Below are positions 1-9,425 of a stretch of 35,433 bases of DNA, in pieces (within the stretch, counting starts at the first letter, position 1; each line of letters begins with the position of its first letter). The translations under genes were made by a program, and so were the position numbers. This DNA is from an uncultured Alphaproteobacteria bacterium (lineage in GTDB: Bacteria > Pseudomonadota > Alphaproteobacteria > RF32 > CAG-239). The notes beneath the pieces were generated by a model. The model was not told where the DNA came from. It made no database searches and worked only from the letters and a program-made list of their open reading frames with translations. The stretch lies in assembly GCA_944392265.1 (NCBI GenBank), contig CALXWC010000017.1:1-35433 (forward strand), written 5' to 3'.

Positions 1-90
1 TGGAGCGGTTATGCCAACACATCTTACACCTTTGGCTCTGATTATACCAACTTAGGCCTTAACGCCGGTTTGAACTACGCTTTTCAATAA
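1..90 (+). CDS. C-terminal end of an outer-membrane beta-barrel protein (partial)
   Basis: An open frame runs from the window edge to a TAA at 88-90 and gives the last 29 residues of a protein. The peptide alternates polar and hydrophobic residues (for example NAGLNYAF) and ends Phe-Gln after an aromatic. That is the pattern of the closing beta strands of an outer-membrane barrel such as an autotransporter or porin. Composition is rich in Gly, Asn, Tyr and Thr. A hairpin terminator follows at once. The family cannot be fixed from so short a tail; the barrel reading is an inference. Confidence 0.55.
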   Translation, partial: WSGYANTSYTFGSDYTNLGLNAGLNYAFQ

Positions 91-104
91 AATAAGCACA
101 AATA

Positions 105-135
105 AAAAAGCCTTGGCAAAACCAAGGCTTTTTTT
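105..135. terminator. Bidirectional intrinsic terminator
   Basis: A nine-base stem, AAGCCTTGG (108-116) with CCAAGGCTT (122-130), has a five-base loop. It is flanked by an A-run on the left and a T-run on the right. It lies between two convergent genes and can serve both. Confidence 0.85.
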
Positions 136-144
136 GATATAATA

Positions 145-600
145 TTATTGTGCAGGAATAATGCGAGCTTCTTTACCATAAAGTAAATAACATTTTTCAC
201 CCGGAGTCATTAAAACGTCATTACCTTGTGTAATAGTCATAACATTGCCGTTTTCGGTTTTAACCACATATTCATAGCCTTCTTGTTTAGAAAGTCCGCT
301 TTGAGCTGCATCTCCGGCAATTCCACCAACAACAGCACCACCGATAGCACCCAAGATTTTGGTTGTATCATTTCCGCCAACCAAACTACCGGCAACACCA
401 CCGGCACCTGCACCGGCAATCATTCCGACATTGTTATCACTTCTGACAACAACTTGACGAACGCTTAATACTGTACATCCCATAGCACGACCAACTTGAC
501 GTACACCTGATGTAGAATAATCATTGGCACCGATATTAGAAGTGCAGGCGTTAATGGATAATGCGAAGGGCAATAAAGCCAATAAAGCAATTTTTTTCAT
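145..600 (-). CDS. Glycine-zipper outer-membrane lipoprotein (SlyB/17 kDa antigen-like)
   Basis: The 151-residue product starts with a lipoprotein signal: a Lys-Lys N-terminus, a hydrophobic stretch and a lipobox ending in Asn-Ala-Cys near residue 19. The middle (about residues 57-100) is a glycine zipper, with repeated Gly-x-x-x-Gly spacing in segments such as AGAGAGGVAG and GAIGGAVVGGIAG. This is known from SlyB/Pcp and the rickettsial 17 kDa antigen and is thought to insert in or span the outer membrane. The C-terminal part resembles the small beta domain of these proteins. A clear AGGAG sits about eight bases before the ATG, and a sigma70-like promoter lies at 632-659. The exact subfamily is not certain. 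Confidence 0.75.
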   Translation of the reverse strand: MKKIALLALLPFALSINACTSNIGANDYSTSGVRQVGRAMGCTVLSVRQVVVRSDNNVGMIAGAGAGGVAGSLVGGNDTTKILGAIGGAVVGGIAGDAAQSGLSKQEGYEYVVKTENGNVMTITQGNDVLMTPGEKCYLLYGKEARIIPAQ

Positions 601-631
601 GTGATAAACTCCTAAAAATTAAATTATTTTG

Positions 632-659
632 ATTTTATACGGCAAATAACATTTGTCAA
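632..659 (-). promoter_or_regulatory. Candidate sigma70 promoter of the glycine-zipper lipoprotein gene
   Basis: On the minus strand, TTGACA (659-654) is followed after 16 bases by TAAAAT (637-632), about 30 bases before the start codon. The -35 box lies within a short inverted repeat, TTTGTC-N7-GACAAA (652-670), which could be an operator. Activity is inferred. Confidence 0.5.
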
Positions 660-749
660 TGCTAGACAAATAAAAACAACTGATATATATATCTTAAGAG
701 AAATTTTCTAAAAAATAATAAATTTATAAATATTGAGGAAGAATATAAG

Positions 750-2138
750 ATGTTGAAAAGAACAAAAATTGTCCATCTTTTGCAAGCTGAACAACCATTA
801 GATAAGGTTTTAGTTAAAGGTTGGGTCAGAACAAGAAGAGATTCTAAAGATTTTTCTTTTATAGAGATTAATGACGGTTCATGCTTAAAAAATATTCAAG
901 TCATTGCGAACAATACCCTCAATAATTATAATGATGTTAAAAAATTAAGCACAGGTTCTTCTTTGGCTGTTGAAGGCGCATTGGTAGAATCAAAAGGCGG
1001 CAACCAAAAATATGAAATCGTGGCAGATAAAGTAGAAATTTATGACATTGCGCCTGATGATTATCCTTTGCAAAAGAAAAAGCATACCGACGAATATTTA
1101 AGAACAATTGCACATCTTCGTCCGCGTACCAATAAATATGGTGCCGCATTCCGTGTCCGTTCAGAATTGTCATTTGCAATTCACAAATTTTTCCATGACA
1201 GAGGATTCCGTTATGTTCATACCCCGTTAATTACAGGTTCGGACTGTGAAGGTGCCGGAGAAATGTTCCGCGTAACAACTTTAGACTTGGAAAATTTGCC
1301 AAGAACAAAGGACGGTAAAGTTGATTATAGCCAAGACTTTTTTGGAAAAGAGGCTCATTTAACGGTTTCCGGACAATTAAACGGAGAGATGTATGCTCTC
1401 GGATTAGGTGATATTTACACTTTTGGACCAACATTCAGAGCAGAAAACTCTAACACCACACGTCACGCTGCAGAGTTTTGGATGATTGAACCTGAAATGG
1501 CTTTTGCAGATATTTATGATGATATGGATTTGGCTGAAGATATGGTTAAATTCTGTGTAAAACATGTTTTGGACAACTGCCGTGATGATATTGAATTGTT
1601 TGACAAGTTTGTTGAACCGGGTTTGATTGCTAAATTAGAAAACATCATCAATAATGGATTCGCTCGTATTACTTATGCCGAAGCTATTGAAATTATGCAA
1701 AAATCAGGCGAACATTTTGAATATAAGCCCGAATTTGGCATTGATATGCAAACTGAACATGAGCGCTTTTTGGCAGAAAAGCATTTCAAACGTCCGGTAA
1801 TTGTAAGAGATTATCCAAAAGAGATTAAAGCTTTTTATATGCGATTGAATGATGATGGAAGAACAGTTGCTGCCATGGATGTTTTGGTTCCGGGAATTGG
1901 TGAGATGATTGGTGGTTCTCAACGTGAAGAACGCTATGATGTTTTGGTTCAAAAAATCCATGAAATGGGAATGACCGAAGAAGATTATTCTTGGTATTTG
2001 GATTCCAGAAAATTTGGTTCTGTTCCGCATGCCGGATTTGGCTTGGGTTTTGAAAGAATGATGATGCTTATTACAGGAATAGCCAATATTAGAGATGTTA
2101 TTCCGTTCCCAAGAACACCAAATTCTATTAACTTCTAA
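750..2138 (+). CDS. asnS: Asparagine-tRNA ligase
   Basis: The 462-residue protein charges tRNA-Asn with asparagine in the cytoplasm. It has the class IIb layout: an N-terminal OB-fold anticodon-binding domain (about residues 18-110) and then a class II catalytic core. Visible core segments include [14 protein letters not shown], the motif 2 region [21 protein letters not shown], and the motif 3 region [11 protein letters not shown] near the C-terminus. Length equals the usual bacterial AsnRS (about 463-466). The Ala-Glu-Phe-Trp-Met-Ile-Glu-Pro-Glu run favours AsnRS over AspRS. GAGGAAG lies nine bases before the ATG. The next gene starts 16 bases after the stop, so the two may be co-transcribed. 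Confidence 0.95.
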   Translation: MLKRTKIVHLLQAEQPLDKVLVKGWVRTRRDSKDFSFIEINDGSCLKNIQVIANNTLNNYNDVKKLSTGSSLAVEGALVESKGGNQKYEIVADKVEIYDIAPDDYPLQKKKHTDEYLRTIAHLRPRTNKYGAAFRVRSELSFAIHKFFHDRGFRYVHTPLITGSDCEGAGEMFRVTTLDLENLPRTKDGKVDYSQDFFGKEAHLTVSGQLNGEMYALGLGDIYTFGPTFRAENSNTTRHAAEFWMIEPEMAFADIYDDMDLAEDMVKFCVKHVLDNCRDDIELFDKFVEPGLIAKLENIINNGFARITYAEAIEIMQKSGEHFEYKPEFGIDMQTEHERFLAEKHFKRPVIVRDYPKEIKAFYMRLNDDGRTVAAMDVLVPGIGEMIGGSQREERYDVLVQKIHEMGMTEEDYSWYLDSRKFGSVPHAGFGLGFERMMMLITGIANIRDVIPFPRTPNSINF

Positions 2139-2154
2139 GATTAAGGGAAAAAAT

Positions 2155-2742
2155 ATGAAATACTTTTTATCAGCATTGTTGTTTTTGAATATATTTATTG
2201 TAGGTGCAATGGCTCAAGAAAATAAGGATGTTCAAGCAAATAGCGATGCTGATAAAAAAAGCATATCAGGGGTGACATTGCGTCCCGAAGCGTTAGATAC
2301 CTTAAGAAGGTCCAAACAAAACCTGATGGAAGCACAGCAAGAAGAGGGATTCTTTAGCGAAAATCCGGTTAATTTAATTCCGGATTGCCAGTCAGAAAGA
2401 CTTAAAAAGGCTGTTTTAAACAAGGTAAAAGAATATCAAAAACAATATCCTGAAAACAGTATTATAGGAATAAGACAACAAAAGTTACTATTAAAAAGAC
2501 TGAGAGAATTTTCAAAAGTTGAAATCGCATCATTAAATCCGGAAAAATATCCAAAGCTCGGAGATAAAATAATCACTTATAAAATAAATGATGGAATAGC
2601 TGAAAAGGAAATGCGTCTGTGCAAAAGTACAGAACCTTATAATATTTATCTATTGATATACCCAAAGGGTAGCGATTATTTGATAGATATTGTAGATATG
2701 GAAAAAAATTTTCCAAGAGATTTGACCGCCGTATATAATTAA
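2155..2742 (+). CDS. Small secreted (periplasmic) protein of unknown function
   Basis: I do not recognise a family. The 195-residue product has an N-terminal signal peptide of about 20 residues (Met-Lys, hydrophobic core, Ala-Met-Ala before Gln), so it is likely exported. The mature part is charged and mostly helical up to residue 150, then has a beta-like segment (YNIYLLIYPKGSDYLIDIVD). It has two cysteines (in PDCQ and RLCK) that could form a disulfide in the periplasm. The start at 2155 is chosen because AAGGGA lies seven bases upstream and the signal peptide begins there. An in-frame ATG at 2095 would lie inside asnS. It follows asnS by 16 bases. Confidence 0.75.
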   Translation: MKYFLSALLFLNIFIVGAMAQENKDVQANSDADKKSISGVTLRPEALDTLRRSKQNLMEAQQEEGFFSENPVNLIPDCQSERLKKAVLNKVKEYQKQYPENSIIGIRQQKLLLKRLREFSKVEIASLNPEKYPKLGDKIITYKINDGIAEKEMRLCKSTEPYNIYLLIYPKGSDYLIDIVDMEKNFPRDLTAVYN

Positions 2743-2810
2743 AAAAAATATTGATTTGTTGTAAATTTTGGCGCATAATCATCAAACGATATGAAAAGAG
2801 GCGATTATAT

Positions 2811-3713
2811 ATGGGAAAAGAACTTATTTTAAGAAAAGCATCAACATTACCGGTATTATCTGAAGGTAATTCTTTGGCCGCTTATCTTGAAGAAATAAAA
2901 AAGTTCCCTATTTTGAGTGAAGAAGAGGAAACTGCTTTAGTTATAGATTTTCACAAAAACGGTAACTTGCAAGCAGCACAAAAATTAATTACTTCACATT
3001 TAAGATTGGCTGCCAGCGTAGCTATGACCTATAAAAGATATGGTTTGTCTATGTTGGATATTATATCAGAAGCCAATATCGGTTTAATGCAAGCAGTAAA
3101 GAAATTTGACTTAGATAAAAAGGTTCGTCTGGCAACCTATGCTGTTTGGTGGATTCGCGCATCAATTAATGACTATATTTTAAGATCATGGTCATTGGTA
3201 AAAATTGGTACAAAAGCCGCACAGAAAAAGCTTTTTTATAACTTGAACAGAATAAAATCTCGTTTGGGTTTATATGAAAACAAAGATTTGGCACCAGATG
3301 TCGTTAAGAAAATTGCTCAAGAATTGGTTGTTGATGAAGACGATGTTAAAGAGATGAACTGCCGTATGAACGGTGATAGCTCTTTGAATGTTTCTGTTTC
3401 AGATTCAGAAGACAGCGCTTCTGAAAGAATGGACTTCATTGTTGATAAAAGCCAAAATATTGAAGAGAGTATTAGCTTTAAGCAAGAAGCTCTGTTTAAG
3501 AAAAAAGTATTGTACACTTGCTTACAAAAGTTAAACGAAAGAGAACAAGATATTATAAAATCCAGAATGCTTTCTGATAAAGAAGTTACTCTTGAAGATT
3601 TAGGTGCAAAATTTAACATTAGTCGTGAAAGAGTAAGACAAATTGAAAAGAAAGCTTTTGAAAAACTTTCCGCTTTAGTGAAAGAAGAAATGGAAAAATA
3701 TAAAAATCAATAA
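2811..3713 (+). CDS. rpoH: RNA polymerase sigma factor RpoH (sigma32, heat shock)
   Basis: This 300-residue sigma70-family factor directs RNA polymerase to heat-shock promoters. Region 2 covers about residues 60-130, including the core-binding segment LRLAASVAMTYKRYGL and the -10 recognition segment RLATYAVWWIRASINDYI. The RpoH box, QKKLFYNLN at 138-146, separates RpoH from RpoD and RpoS. Region 4 holds the helix-turn-helix at about 260-280 (LEDLGAKFNISRERVRQIE). The ATG at 2811 is chosen because AAGAGG lies nine bases upstream and the protein then matches the family length. An in-frame ATG at 2751 has no such site. Targets in this window may include clpB. Confidence 0.95.
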   Translation: MGKELILRKASTLPVLSEGNSLAAYLEEIKKFPILSEEEETALVIDFHKNGNLQAAQKLITSHLRLAASVAMTYKRYGLSMLDIISEANIGLMQAVKKFDLDKKVRLATYAVWWIRASINDYILRSWSLVKIGTKAAQKKLFYNLNRIKSRLGLYENKDLAPDVVKKIAQELVVDEDDVKEMNCRMNGDSSLNVSVSDSEDSASERMDFIVDKSQNIEESISFKQEALFKKKVLYTCLQKLNEREQDIIKSRMLSDKEVTLEDLGAKFNISRERVRQIEKKAFEKLSALVKEEMEKYKNQ

Positions 3714-3727
3714 GTTGAAATAAAAAG

Positions 3728-3904
3728 ATGAATGCAACACAAGTAGAAAATAAACAGGTTAAAATAGATTATGTATCTCTTCTTCAAAGTGATTCTTATT
3801 TGGAAGGAGCCAGAAGCAGAATGAAAAAACGTCTGGATCATATAAGAAAAAAAGAAAATGAAGCGAGCATACAAATAAGTCAAAATATAAATTCAAAAAA
3901 TTAA
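3728..3904 (+). CDS. Small 58-residue hypothetical protein
   Basis: A 58-codon frame starts 14 bases after rpoH and ends just before a strong terminator, so it is probably the last gene of the rpoH transcript. The peptide is highly charged, with a basic helical middle (ARSRMKKRLDHIRKKENEAS), and has no signal or membrane segment. The ribosome site is weak (an A-rich stretch with AAAAAG). No family is recognised. Its position between rpoH and the terminator is the main support. Confidence 0.5.
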   Translation: MNATQVENKQVKIDYVSLLQSDSYLEGARSRMKKRLDHIRKKENEASIQISQNINSKN

Positions 3905-3908
3905 AACA

Positions 3909-3938
3909 TAAAAAAGCATCATCTGATGCTTTTTTTAT
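3909..3938 (+). terminator. Intrinsic terminator after the rpoH unit
   Basis: AAAAAGCATC (3911-3920) pairs with GATGCTTTTT (3925-3934) around an ATCT loop, followed by more T. It closes the rpoH/58-codon unit before prmC. Confidence 0.85.
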
Positions 3939-3963
3939 ACTTAAGTAAGACCAAAGAACCAAA

Positions 3964-4809
3964 ATGACAGATTTTTTTCAAAGCATAACAGAAAAGCTAA
4001 AATCAGCAGGTATTGAAGATGCAAAATTTGAAGCAAGATTGATTTTTGCTTTTGTCTTAAACCAAGATGCTGATAATTTTTATTTTTCTTGTCCTGAAGT
4101 GAGCAAAGAACAACAAGCTCAAATTTTAGAGATTACTCAAAAAAGGATAGAGCATTTCCCCTTATGTAAATTATTGGGGAAAAAAGGTTTTTATAAATAT
4201 GAGTTTATTGTTAATGAAGATGTTTTATCTCCAAGGCCGGATACGGAAATTTTGGTAGAAGCGGCCATATCAATTATTAAAGAGCATTCTTTTAAGACAA
4301 TGCTTGATTTAGGTACCGGAAGTGGCTGCATCCCGTTATCAATTTTAGGAGATGTTGAAGGCTTAAAGGCAACAGCGGTTGATATATCTGAAAAAGCATT
4401 GAATGTGGCTAAAAAAAATGCGGATAATCTAAGTTTAAGTAAGAGAATAGAGTTTGTTCAAGGGAGCTGGTTTGATGAAGATATCTTATCAAAATTAAAC
4501 AAAAGCTATGATGTCATTGTTTCAAATCCGCCATATATTCCAAGCCAAGATATTTTAGAATTATCAACCGAGGTTAAAGAGCATGATCCGATGTTAGCTC
4601 TTGATGGCGGAAAAGATGGTTTGGATTCATATAAAAGAATTGCGCAAATTTCAAAAGAAATCATTTCAGATGGTGGTTTTATCCTCTTGGAAGGCGGAAT
4701 AGGCCAAGCTTACGATATTGAAAAAATATTTGAAAAAGAAGGGTTTACAAAACATAAAATCTTGAAAGATTATGGAAATATAGACAGATGTATAATTTTG
4801 AAAAAATAA
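3964..4809 (+). CDS. prmC: Peptide chain release factor N5-glutamine methyltransferase
   Basis: This 281-residue cytoplasmic enzyme uses S-adenosylmethionine to methylate the glutamine of the GGQ motif in release factors RF1 and RF2. An N-terminal helical domain (1-75) precedes a Rossmann methyltransferase domain. Motif I is LDLGTGSGC (115-122), and the catalytic/substrate motif NPPY is at 188-191, followed by IPS as usual in PrmC. Length is typical. In many alphaproteobacteria prmC follows prfA; here prfA is not adjacent and the upstream gene is the rpoH unit. The DUF4167 gene downstream is the usual alphaproteobacterial neighbour. The Shine-Dalgarno is weak (AAAGAA). Confidence 0.93.
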   Translation: MTDFFQSITEKLKSAGIEDAKFEARLIFAFVLNQDADNFYFSCPEVSKEQQAQILEITQKRIEHFPLCKLLGKKGFYKYEFIVNEDVLSPRPDTEILVEAAISIIKEHSFKTMLDLGTGSGCIPLSILGDVEGLKATAVDISEKALNVAKKNADNLSLSKRIEFVQGSWFDEDILSKLNKSYDVIVSNPPYIPSQDILELSTEVKEHDPMLALDGGKDGLDSYKRIAQISKEIISDGGFILLEGGIGQAYDIEKIFEKEGFTKHKILKDYGNIDRCIILKK

Positions 4810-4979
4810 TTTGCAATTAAAAATTTTATCTGTATTATCATCAAATGAAAAGAAAATAAGATTTCAAAAAAGGTGCTTTGTTTTTTGTTTGGCATCTTGG
4901 TTTTATTTCAAAACAAAATGAATTAAATGGTTTCACAAGCTTTTTAGAAGATATTCTAAAAGTAAATATTTTGGTATGA

Positions 4980-5588
4980 ATGCATATGAAAAAAAATAAT
5001 AAGTATAGAAATAATAATTCCAATCAAATCTATTCTTTAAATTATAAATTTGACAGTATTAGTATTGCGGGAAAAATAAGCGGAACAGCTTTGGAATTGA
5101 TAAAAAAATATAATGAGTTGGCAAAAGAAGCTCATGCCAACGGAGATATTGTCACTTCTGAAGTTTTTAAGCAATATGCAGAACATTATCGCAAGATTGT
5201 TACAGATATAAATGAAAAGAAAAATAACCAAAAAGTAGTTGCGTTCCCGAAAGTTGAAAACATAGAAAATTCTGAAAACCCAGAAAACCAAGAAAATAAT
5301 ATTGATCAAGAATTTAATCTTATTTCAGATCAAGATCACGAAGATATTCATAGCATTATTGCCGCTGAGTTAGAAGCTCCGATTGAAGCTGAAAATACAG
5401 AGGTTGCCAAAAAAGAATTTAAGATTATTGAGATATCTGAAACTCACGAAGAGCTCCCTGCAGTCGAGGTTGAAAGTTCTGAGCTTAAAGCCAAACCGAG
5501 AACACGTCGTGTTTCTCGCAAAAAAGCTGAAACATCTATTGAAAATAACAATGATGATTCAGCAAAAGCAGAAGATATTGCCATCTAG
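4980..5588 (+). CDS. DUF4167 domain protein
   Basis: The 202-residue product has an N-terminal Asn/Arg/Lys-rich stretch (about 1-25), then a compact helical segment of about 50 residues (GKISGTALELIKKYNELA to QYAEHYRKIV). This matches the DUF4167 domain found almost only in alphaproteobacteria downstream of prmC. The family role is unknown; the basic N-terminus and acidic tail suggest RNA or ribosome contact, which is inference. The C-terminal half is acidic and low in complexity and ends in a basic patch (KPRTRRVSRKKAE). A second in-frame ATG at 4986 could be the true start. Neither start has a strong ribosome site. The metallophosphoesterase gene starts 18 bases after the stop. Confidence 0.8.
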   Translation: MHMKKNNKYRNNNSNQIYSLNYKFDSISIAGKISGTALELIKKYNELAKEAHANGDIVTSEVFKQYAEHYRKIVTDINEKKNNQKVVAFPKVENIENSENPENQENNIDQEFNLISDQDHEDIHSIIAAELEAPIEAENTEVAKKEFKIIEISETHEELPAVEVESSELKAKPRTRRVSRKKAETSIENNNDDSAKAEDIAI

Positions 5589-5606
5589 TTAAATATTGGA
5601 GGAGCC

Positions 5607-6764
5607 ATGTATTTTGCCATAGCTCTGCTCATTATCACTATTGCATGTTCAACCATCACGGTTAGAACATTAGTCGGTTATTTTGATATTCGTTTTATTT
5701 GGAAGTTTATATTATCAGCAACGGTAGCTTTAAGTTGGTTATCACCGTTGCTGATTAATTTTTTGCGCAAAAAGTTATCTCTGCAAGGAGAGATATATAC
5801 AGAACTTTCAAACATTGGTTACTTTTTGTTTGGTCTGGCCTTTATTTTGTTTATTGTTTTATTTGCAAGAGACGTGTTTTGGTATTTTGCATATGGCATA
5901 TCAAAACTTTTTGCCAAAGACATAACATGGCTTAATCCGCAAAATTTGCAAAGCTTAAAATATGCCAATATTGTTGCTGCTTTCATGAGTTTGGGTGTTG
6001 CTTTTTATGCAACTTATTCGGCCAATAAGACCCCTGATGTTAAAGAAGTGTTGCTCTCATCAGATAAGGTGAACAAGGATGTTAAAATTGTTCAGCTTTC
6101 AGATATCCATATCACCAGAGGTATGTCTTTAAAAAGATTACAAAAAATTGTAGAAAGAACCAACGCTTTATCTGCAGATGCCATAGTTTTGACCGGAGAT
6201 ATCATTGACGACAATGCTTTGTTGTTAGATAAATATTTTGCTGAATTAAAAAAATTAAAAGCCAAAGACGGTGTGTTTTTTGTGATTGGAAATCATGAAT
6301 ACTATAACGGCATTGTCTTTATCTTAAAAAAAGTTCAAGAAGCAGGGCTTAAAAATCTGCACAATTCTGGAAAATCGCTGGCAGATAAAAATGTATATAT
6401 CGGCGGTGTTCCGGATAAATCTGCCGCATTTGTAAATCCATATTTTGCCATAGATATTAAAAAGGCCGTCAAAAACAGTAAAGACGGTGAATATAAAATT
6501 TTACTATCTCACAATCCGCAAATTTTCCAAGATGAAAATGCTCAATTATTTGACTTGGTTTTATCCGGACATACGCATGGCGGACAGATTTTTCCGTTTA
6601 ATTATTTAGCTAAAAAGGCCAATACCTACTTGGCCGGATTATATGAAAAAAACGGCAAAAATTTGTATGTATCCAGAGGAGTAGGCTACTGGGGACCACC
6701 GATGCGCTTTTTAGCACCCGCAGAAATCACCTTAATAAAAATAAGTCCAAAAAAATCATCGTAA
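5607..6764 (+). CDS. Membrane-anchored calcineurin-like metallophosphoesterase
   Basis: The 385-residue protein has four hydrophobic segments (about 1-25, 30-52, 68-98, 118-137) and then a metallophosphoesterase domain. All metal-binding motifs are present: D166-x-H168, GD at 197-198, GNHE at 228-231, SH at 301-302, and GHTHGG at 321-326. This is the YaeI/YkuE-type layout. Relatives hydrolyse phosphoesters at the membrane, and some (LpxG type) cleave UDP-2,3-diacylglucosamine in lipid A synthesis, but the substrate here cannot be read from sequence. A very strong ribosome site (GGAGGAG, 5598-5604) precedes the ATG. It lies 18 bases after the DUF4167 gene and is probably co-transcribed with it. 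Confidence 0.88.
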   Translation: MYFAIALLIITIACSTITVRTLVGYFDIRFIWKFILSATVALSWLSPLLINFLRKKLSLQGEIYTELSNIGYFLFGLAFILFIVLFARDVFWYFAYGISKLFAKDITWLNPQNLQSLKYANIVAAFMSLGVAFYATYSANKTPDVKEVLLSSDKVNKDVKIVQLSDIHITRGMSLKRLQKIVERTNALSADAIVLTGDIIDDNALLLDKYFAELKKLKAKDGVFFVIGNHEYYNGIVFILKKVQEAGLKNLHNSGKSLADKNVYIGGVPDKSAAFVNPYFAIDIKKAVKNSKDGEYKILLSHNPQIFQDENAQLFDLVLSGHTHGGQIFPFNYLAKKANTYLAGLYEKNGKNLYVSRGVGYWGPPMRFLAPAEITLIKISPKKSS

Positions 6765-6767
6765 GCA

Positions 6768-6790
6768 CTTGAATTTATACTCTTGCCCAT
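6768..6790 (+). promoter_or_regulatory. Candidate RpoH (heat-shock) promoter of clpB
   Basis: CTTGAAT (6768-6774) and CCCAT (6786-6790) resemble the sigma32 -35 and -10 boxes. They lie about 40 bases before the clpB start. The spacing is two or three bases shorter than in well-studied sigma32 promoters, so this is tentative. The likely target, clpB, is a classic RpoH-regulated gene. Confidence 0.35.
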
Positions 6791-6829
6791 ACTATATTTT
6801 TATTAGATAGGAAAAGAGAGGTGTTTTAG

Positions 6830-9409
6830 ATGGATTTTGAAAAATTAACCAGTAAATCAAAAGACTTAATCAAAGAAGTTGTCAATTTGGCAGCTCAATA
6901 TAAGCATCAATATATTTCAACCGAGCACTTGTTAAAAGGCTTGTTGGATATAAAAGATGCCAAGATAAAAGACCTGATTACCGAAGCAAAAGGCAACGTA
7001 AATTATTTGGAAAGTTTGGTTAATGATGCTTTAGGAAAGATTCCCGCCGTTGAGGGCGCATCAGTTCAAAGCATGATGAATCAAGACTTTACCCGTGTGA
7101 TGATGCAAGCAGAAACTTTGGCTGAAAAAGCAGGGGATTCTTTTGTTACGGTAGAAAGAATTTTGCAAGCATTGAGCCTGACATCAGGTACCAAAGCTTA
7201 TGATATGTTAAAAGAAGTCGGCGTTAATCCTGAGGCTTTGAATCAAGCAATCAACAATTATCGCAAAGGCAGAGTTGCCGATAGTGAAGATGCCGAAGAC
7301 AATTTTGAAGCCTTAAAGAAATATACAATTGATATAACAGGCAAAGCCAAAGAAGGTAAATTAGACCCAGTAATTGGTCGTGAGCATGAAATCAGAAGAA
7401 CGGTTCAGGTTTTGTCTCGTCGAACCAAAAACAATCCGGTCTTAATTGGTGAGCCTGGCGTTGGTAAAACCGCAATCGTAGAAGGTTTGGCAATCAGAAT
7501 TGTGAACAATGATGTGCCCGAAAGCCTTAAAGGCAAAAGATTACTTTCTTTGGATTTGGGCGCCTTGATTGCGGGAGCCAAATTCAGAGGCGAGTTTGAA
7601 GAGCGTTTGAAAGCTGTGTTAAAAGACGTGGAAGCCGCTGAAGGTAACATCATTTTGTTCATTGATGAAATGCACACTTTGGTTGGTGCCGGAGCAAGTG
7701 AAGGTTCAATGGATGCTTCCAACTTATTAAAGCCGGCTTTGGCCAGAGGCGAGCTCCATTGCTTGGGTGCAACAACTTTGTCCGAATATAAAAAATATGT
7801 TGAAAAAGATGCTGCTTTGGCAAGACGATTCCAAGCCGTATATGTTTCTGAACCAAGTGTGGAAGAAACCATCTCAATTTTAAGAGGTATTAAAGAAAAA
7901 TTTGAACTCCACCATGGGGTTAGAATTTCTGACGGAGCCTTGATTGCCGCCGCCACATTGTCAAATCGCTATATCAGCGACAGATTCTTGCCCGATAAAG
8001 CAATTGACTTGATGGATGAGGCTGCAAGCTCATTAAGAATGGCCATAGATTCTAAACCTGAAGAATTAGATGAGTTAGACAGACGTATCTTGCAATTGAA
8101 GATAGAGCGTGAAGCCTTAAAGAAAGAGAACGATGCCAAGTCTAAAGAAAGGTTGGAATTAATCGGCTATGAAATTTCTGGTTTGGAAGCCAAAGCCAAA
8201 ACTATGGAAGACAAATGGAAGAGCGAGAAAAAAGTTTTGGCAGATTTAACAACCATCAAGGATAAATTGGATAAAGCCAAGATTGAGGTTGAAATTGCCA
8301 AAAGAGAAGGCCGTTTTGAACGTGCCGGAGAGCTCCAATATAGTGTTATTCCTGAGTTGGAAAAACAAATTAAAGAAGCCGAAACTCAAGAGAAAAAACA
8401 TAGCTTTAGCGAAGTTGTAACCGAAAATGAGATTGCCGGTGTTGTTTCTAAATGGACAGGCATTCCGGTAGATAAAATGCTTGAAGGAGAAAGAGAAAAA
8501 CTCGTCCATATGGAAGATTATCTCTCTAAAAGAGTAGTTGGCCAAAGAGATGCCATTGCCGCTGTTGCTAATGCTGTTCGTCGTTCAAGAGCCGGAATTT
8601 CCGATGCCAAACAACCGATAGGTTCATTCCTCTTCTTAGGCCCGACCGGTGTTGGTAAAACCGAATTAAGCAAAGCTTTAGCCGAGTTTTTGTTTAATGA
8701 TGAAACTGCTTTGCTTAGAATAGATATGTCTGAATATATGGAAAAGCATAGCGTTTCTCGTTTAATTGGTTCACCTCCGGGATATGTTGGTTATGAAGAA
8801 GGTGGTGTTTTAACCGAAGCAGTCAGACGTCGTCCTTATCAGGTTATTTTGTTTGATGAGGTTGAAAAAGCACATCCGGATATTTTCAATGTCTTATTGC
8901 AAGTATTAGATGACGGCAGATTAACCGATGGTAAGGGTAGAACGGTAGACTTTAAGAATACCATAATCATCATGACCTCAAACTTAGGAGCAGAGATTCT
9001 TTCAACTGCAAACGGTGCAGATGACCCGAAAAAGATAAAAGACAGAATTATGGATATTGTTAAAGCCTCATTCCGTCCGGAGTTTATCAACCGTATTGAT
9101 GAAATTATCATGTTCCATAAGCTTGATAAAAGTAACATTAAAGATATTGCTCAGTTGCAAATTGACCAAATTGAAAGACGCCTTGTTGATAAAAAAATCA
9201 AGCTCAAAGTCAATGAAGCCGCCTTTATTTGGATTGTTAACAACGGATATGATGCAATTTATGGGGCAAGGCCTTTAAAAAGGTTGCTAAAAAATCAAAT
9301 TGAGAATAAATTAGCGTTGAAGATTTTAAACGGAGATATTGGAGAAGATGATACAGCAGAGATTATTGTATCCAATGGCTCATTAGATATTGTTAAAAAG
9401 AAAAAATAA
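6830..9409 (+). CDS. clpB: ATP-dependent chaperone ClpB (Hsp100 disaggregase)
   Basis: The 859-residue protein has the full ClpB layout and length. It has a Clp N domain (about 1-145); a first AAA+ module with Walker A GEPGVGKT (207-214) and the Walker B region LFIDEMHTL; a coiled-coil middle domain (about residues 400-530, rich in Lys/Glu/Leu); and a second AAA+ module with Walker A GPTGVGKT (604-611) and [11 protein letters not shown]. The middle domain separates ClpB from ClpA and ClpC. ClpB works with DnaK/DnaJ to pull proteins out of aggregates after heat stress. GAGAGG lies nine bases before the ATG. A possible heat-shock promoter lies upstream. Confidence 0.97.
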   Translation: MDFEKLTSKSKDLIKEVVNLAAQYKHQYISTEHLLKGLLDIKDAKIKDLITEAKGNVNYLESLVNDALGKIPAVEGASVQSMMNQDFTRVMMQAETLAEKAGDSFVTVERILQALSLTSGTKAYDMLKEVGVNPEALNQAINNYRKGRVADSEDAEDNFEALKKYTIDITGKAKEGKLDPVIGREHEIRRTVQVLSRRTKNNPVLIGEPGVGKTAIVEGLAIRIVNNDVPESLKGKRLLSLDLGALIAGAKFRGEFEERLKAVLKDVEAAEGNIILFIDEMHTLVGAGASEGSMDASNLLKPALARGELHCLGATTLSEYKKYVEKDAALARRFQAVYVSEPSVEETISILRGIKEKFELHHGVRISDGALIAAATLSNRYISDRFLPDKAIDLMDEAASSLRMAIDSKPEELDELDRRILQLKIEREALKKENDAKSKERLELIGYEISGLEAKAKTMEDKWKSEKKVLADLTTIKDKLDKAKIEVEIAKREGRFERAGELQYSVIPELEKQIKEAETQEKKHSFSEVVTENEIAGVVSKWTGIPVDKMLEGEREKLVHMEDYLSKRVVGQRDAIAAVANAVRRSRAGISDAKQPIGSFLFLGPTGVGKTELSKALAEFLFNDETALLRIDMSEYMEKHSVSRLIGSPPGYVGYEEGGVLTEAVRRRPYQVILFDEVEKAHPDIFNVLLQVLDDGRLTDGKGRTVDFKNTIIIMTSNLGAEILSTANGADDPKKIKDRIMDIVKASFRPEFINRIDEIIMFHKLDKSNIKDIAQLQIDQIERRLVDKKIKLKVNEAAFIWIVNNGYDAIYGARPLKRLLKNQIENKLALKILNGDIGEDDTAEIIVSNGSLDIVKKKK

Positions 9410-9425
9410 TAAGAAGTAAAAGACA

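Noticed and set aside
2095..2154. Longer start for the secreted protein inside the asnS end
   Set aside because: It would place 20 residues before a clear signal peptide, and the ribosome site AAGGGA fits the ATG at 2155.
2751..2810. Longer start for RpoH
   Set aside because: No ribosome site before 2751, while AAGAGG sits before 2811; RpoH proteins do not carry the extra basic N-terminus.
7405..7956. 183-codon open frame on the minus strand
   Set aside because: Lies wholly inside clpB in the opposite strand; the peptide is Ser/Pro/Ala-rich without domain structure. A shadow of codon bias.
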